This document shows, piece after piece, positions 63,721 through 64,000 of a stretch of DNA of 64,000 nt (the stretch's first letter is position 1; every line of letters starts with the position of its first letter). Source of the DNA: HGM12587 sp045128635 (GTDB lineage: Bacteria > Bacillota > Clostridia > Lachnospirales > Lachnospiraceae). The translations under genes and the position numbers were made by a program. A model generated the notes under the pieces. The model was given only the letters and a program-made list of their open reading frames with translations. It had not been told where the DNA came from and ran no database searches. The DNA is taken from positions 4,646 to 68,645 of the forward strand of contig JBGVRS010000170.1 of the NCBI GenBank assembly GCA_045128635.1, in the 5' to 3' direction.

Positions 63721-63928
63721 ATAAAAGCTGTCGCGGACAGCAAATGAACATTGATAACTAAACAGTATATAACATGCAAAACGTTCTTTAAAGAACATAT
63801 GCAGAACCTTGAAATTCTTTTATGAGTAAAACATCTGGAAAGATGGTTCATAAAGAACAGAAATTCAACAAACAGTGAAAAACGGAAAAATAGCCAAGTG
63901 TTATTTTGAACGGGAAACACAAACTTTT

Positions 63929-64000
<72 letters not shown>

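Overview
The window looks like a chromosomal segment of a spore-forming Lachnospiraceae (Clostridium cluster XIVa) bacterium. The evidence is the 5' end of a 16S rRNA gene at the right edge, low-GC Firmicute gene content (CodY, IreB, RNase J1-type, CIRCE-controlled groESL, ThiI without rhodanese domain), a SigK-type sporulation sigma factor and a pyruvate:ferredoxin oxidoreductase of strict anaerobes. No species name can be supported from sequence reading alone. Nearly all genes lie on the + strand, co-oriented with the rRNA operon.

Layout. 1-6165: head of a LysR-type regulator on the - strand, then an F-type ATP synthase operon (atpB-E-F-[delta/alpha fusion]-G-D-C) without a separate atpH. 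6166-8375: a scrap heap of mobile DNA (YhcG/DUF1016 nuclease remnant, DUF3848/toprim-like remnants, a truncated ISLre2-type transposase) inserted exactly after the atpC stop. 8376-18000: nifJ, a truncated MocR regulator divergent from an ECF transporter S component, a small protein, a SpoU rRNA methylase, and a DeoR regulator-rhamnulokinase-PRTase group. 18095-24000: RNA modification and sulfur transfer (prmA, rsmE, cysteine desulfurase, thiI, an HPr-like protein without the active His, mtaB), then a MATE exporter at 23921-25279. 25381-31034: ireB-ruvX-DUF1292-rnjA-mltG-like-trmR-trhP and sigK. 31132-38441: yifB-dprA-topA-codY and groES-groEL. 38547-44488: an unusual module of prepilin peptidase, membrane Ser/Thr kinase, small membrane protein and a very large Ig-repeat surface protein. 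44551-50837: accessory stretch with an Rpn-type PD-(D/E)XK protein, a DUF4349 lipoprotein, a frameshifted beta-helix surface protein and an XRE/ImmA-IrrE/PIN-like triad. 51031-61608: a GH13 protein lacking its catalytic aspartates, DUF5662, lrgAB-like genes, dgt, dnaG-rpoD-trmK-nif3 and a TGS-uridine kinase protein. 61628-64000: rnpB, gltX and the promoter region and start of an rRNA operon.

Most of the window is housekeeping. The points that deserve a second look are the ATP synthase delta-domain/alpha fusion, the sigK gene starting inside a terminator with no pro-sequence, the kinase/surface-protein module, the GH13 pseudoenzyme, the broken surface protein and PIN-like gene, and the palindrome-bearing mobile remnant behind the ATP synthase operon.
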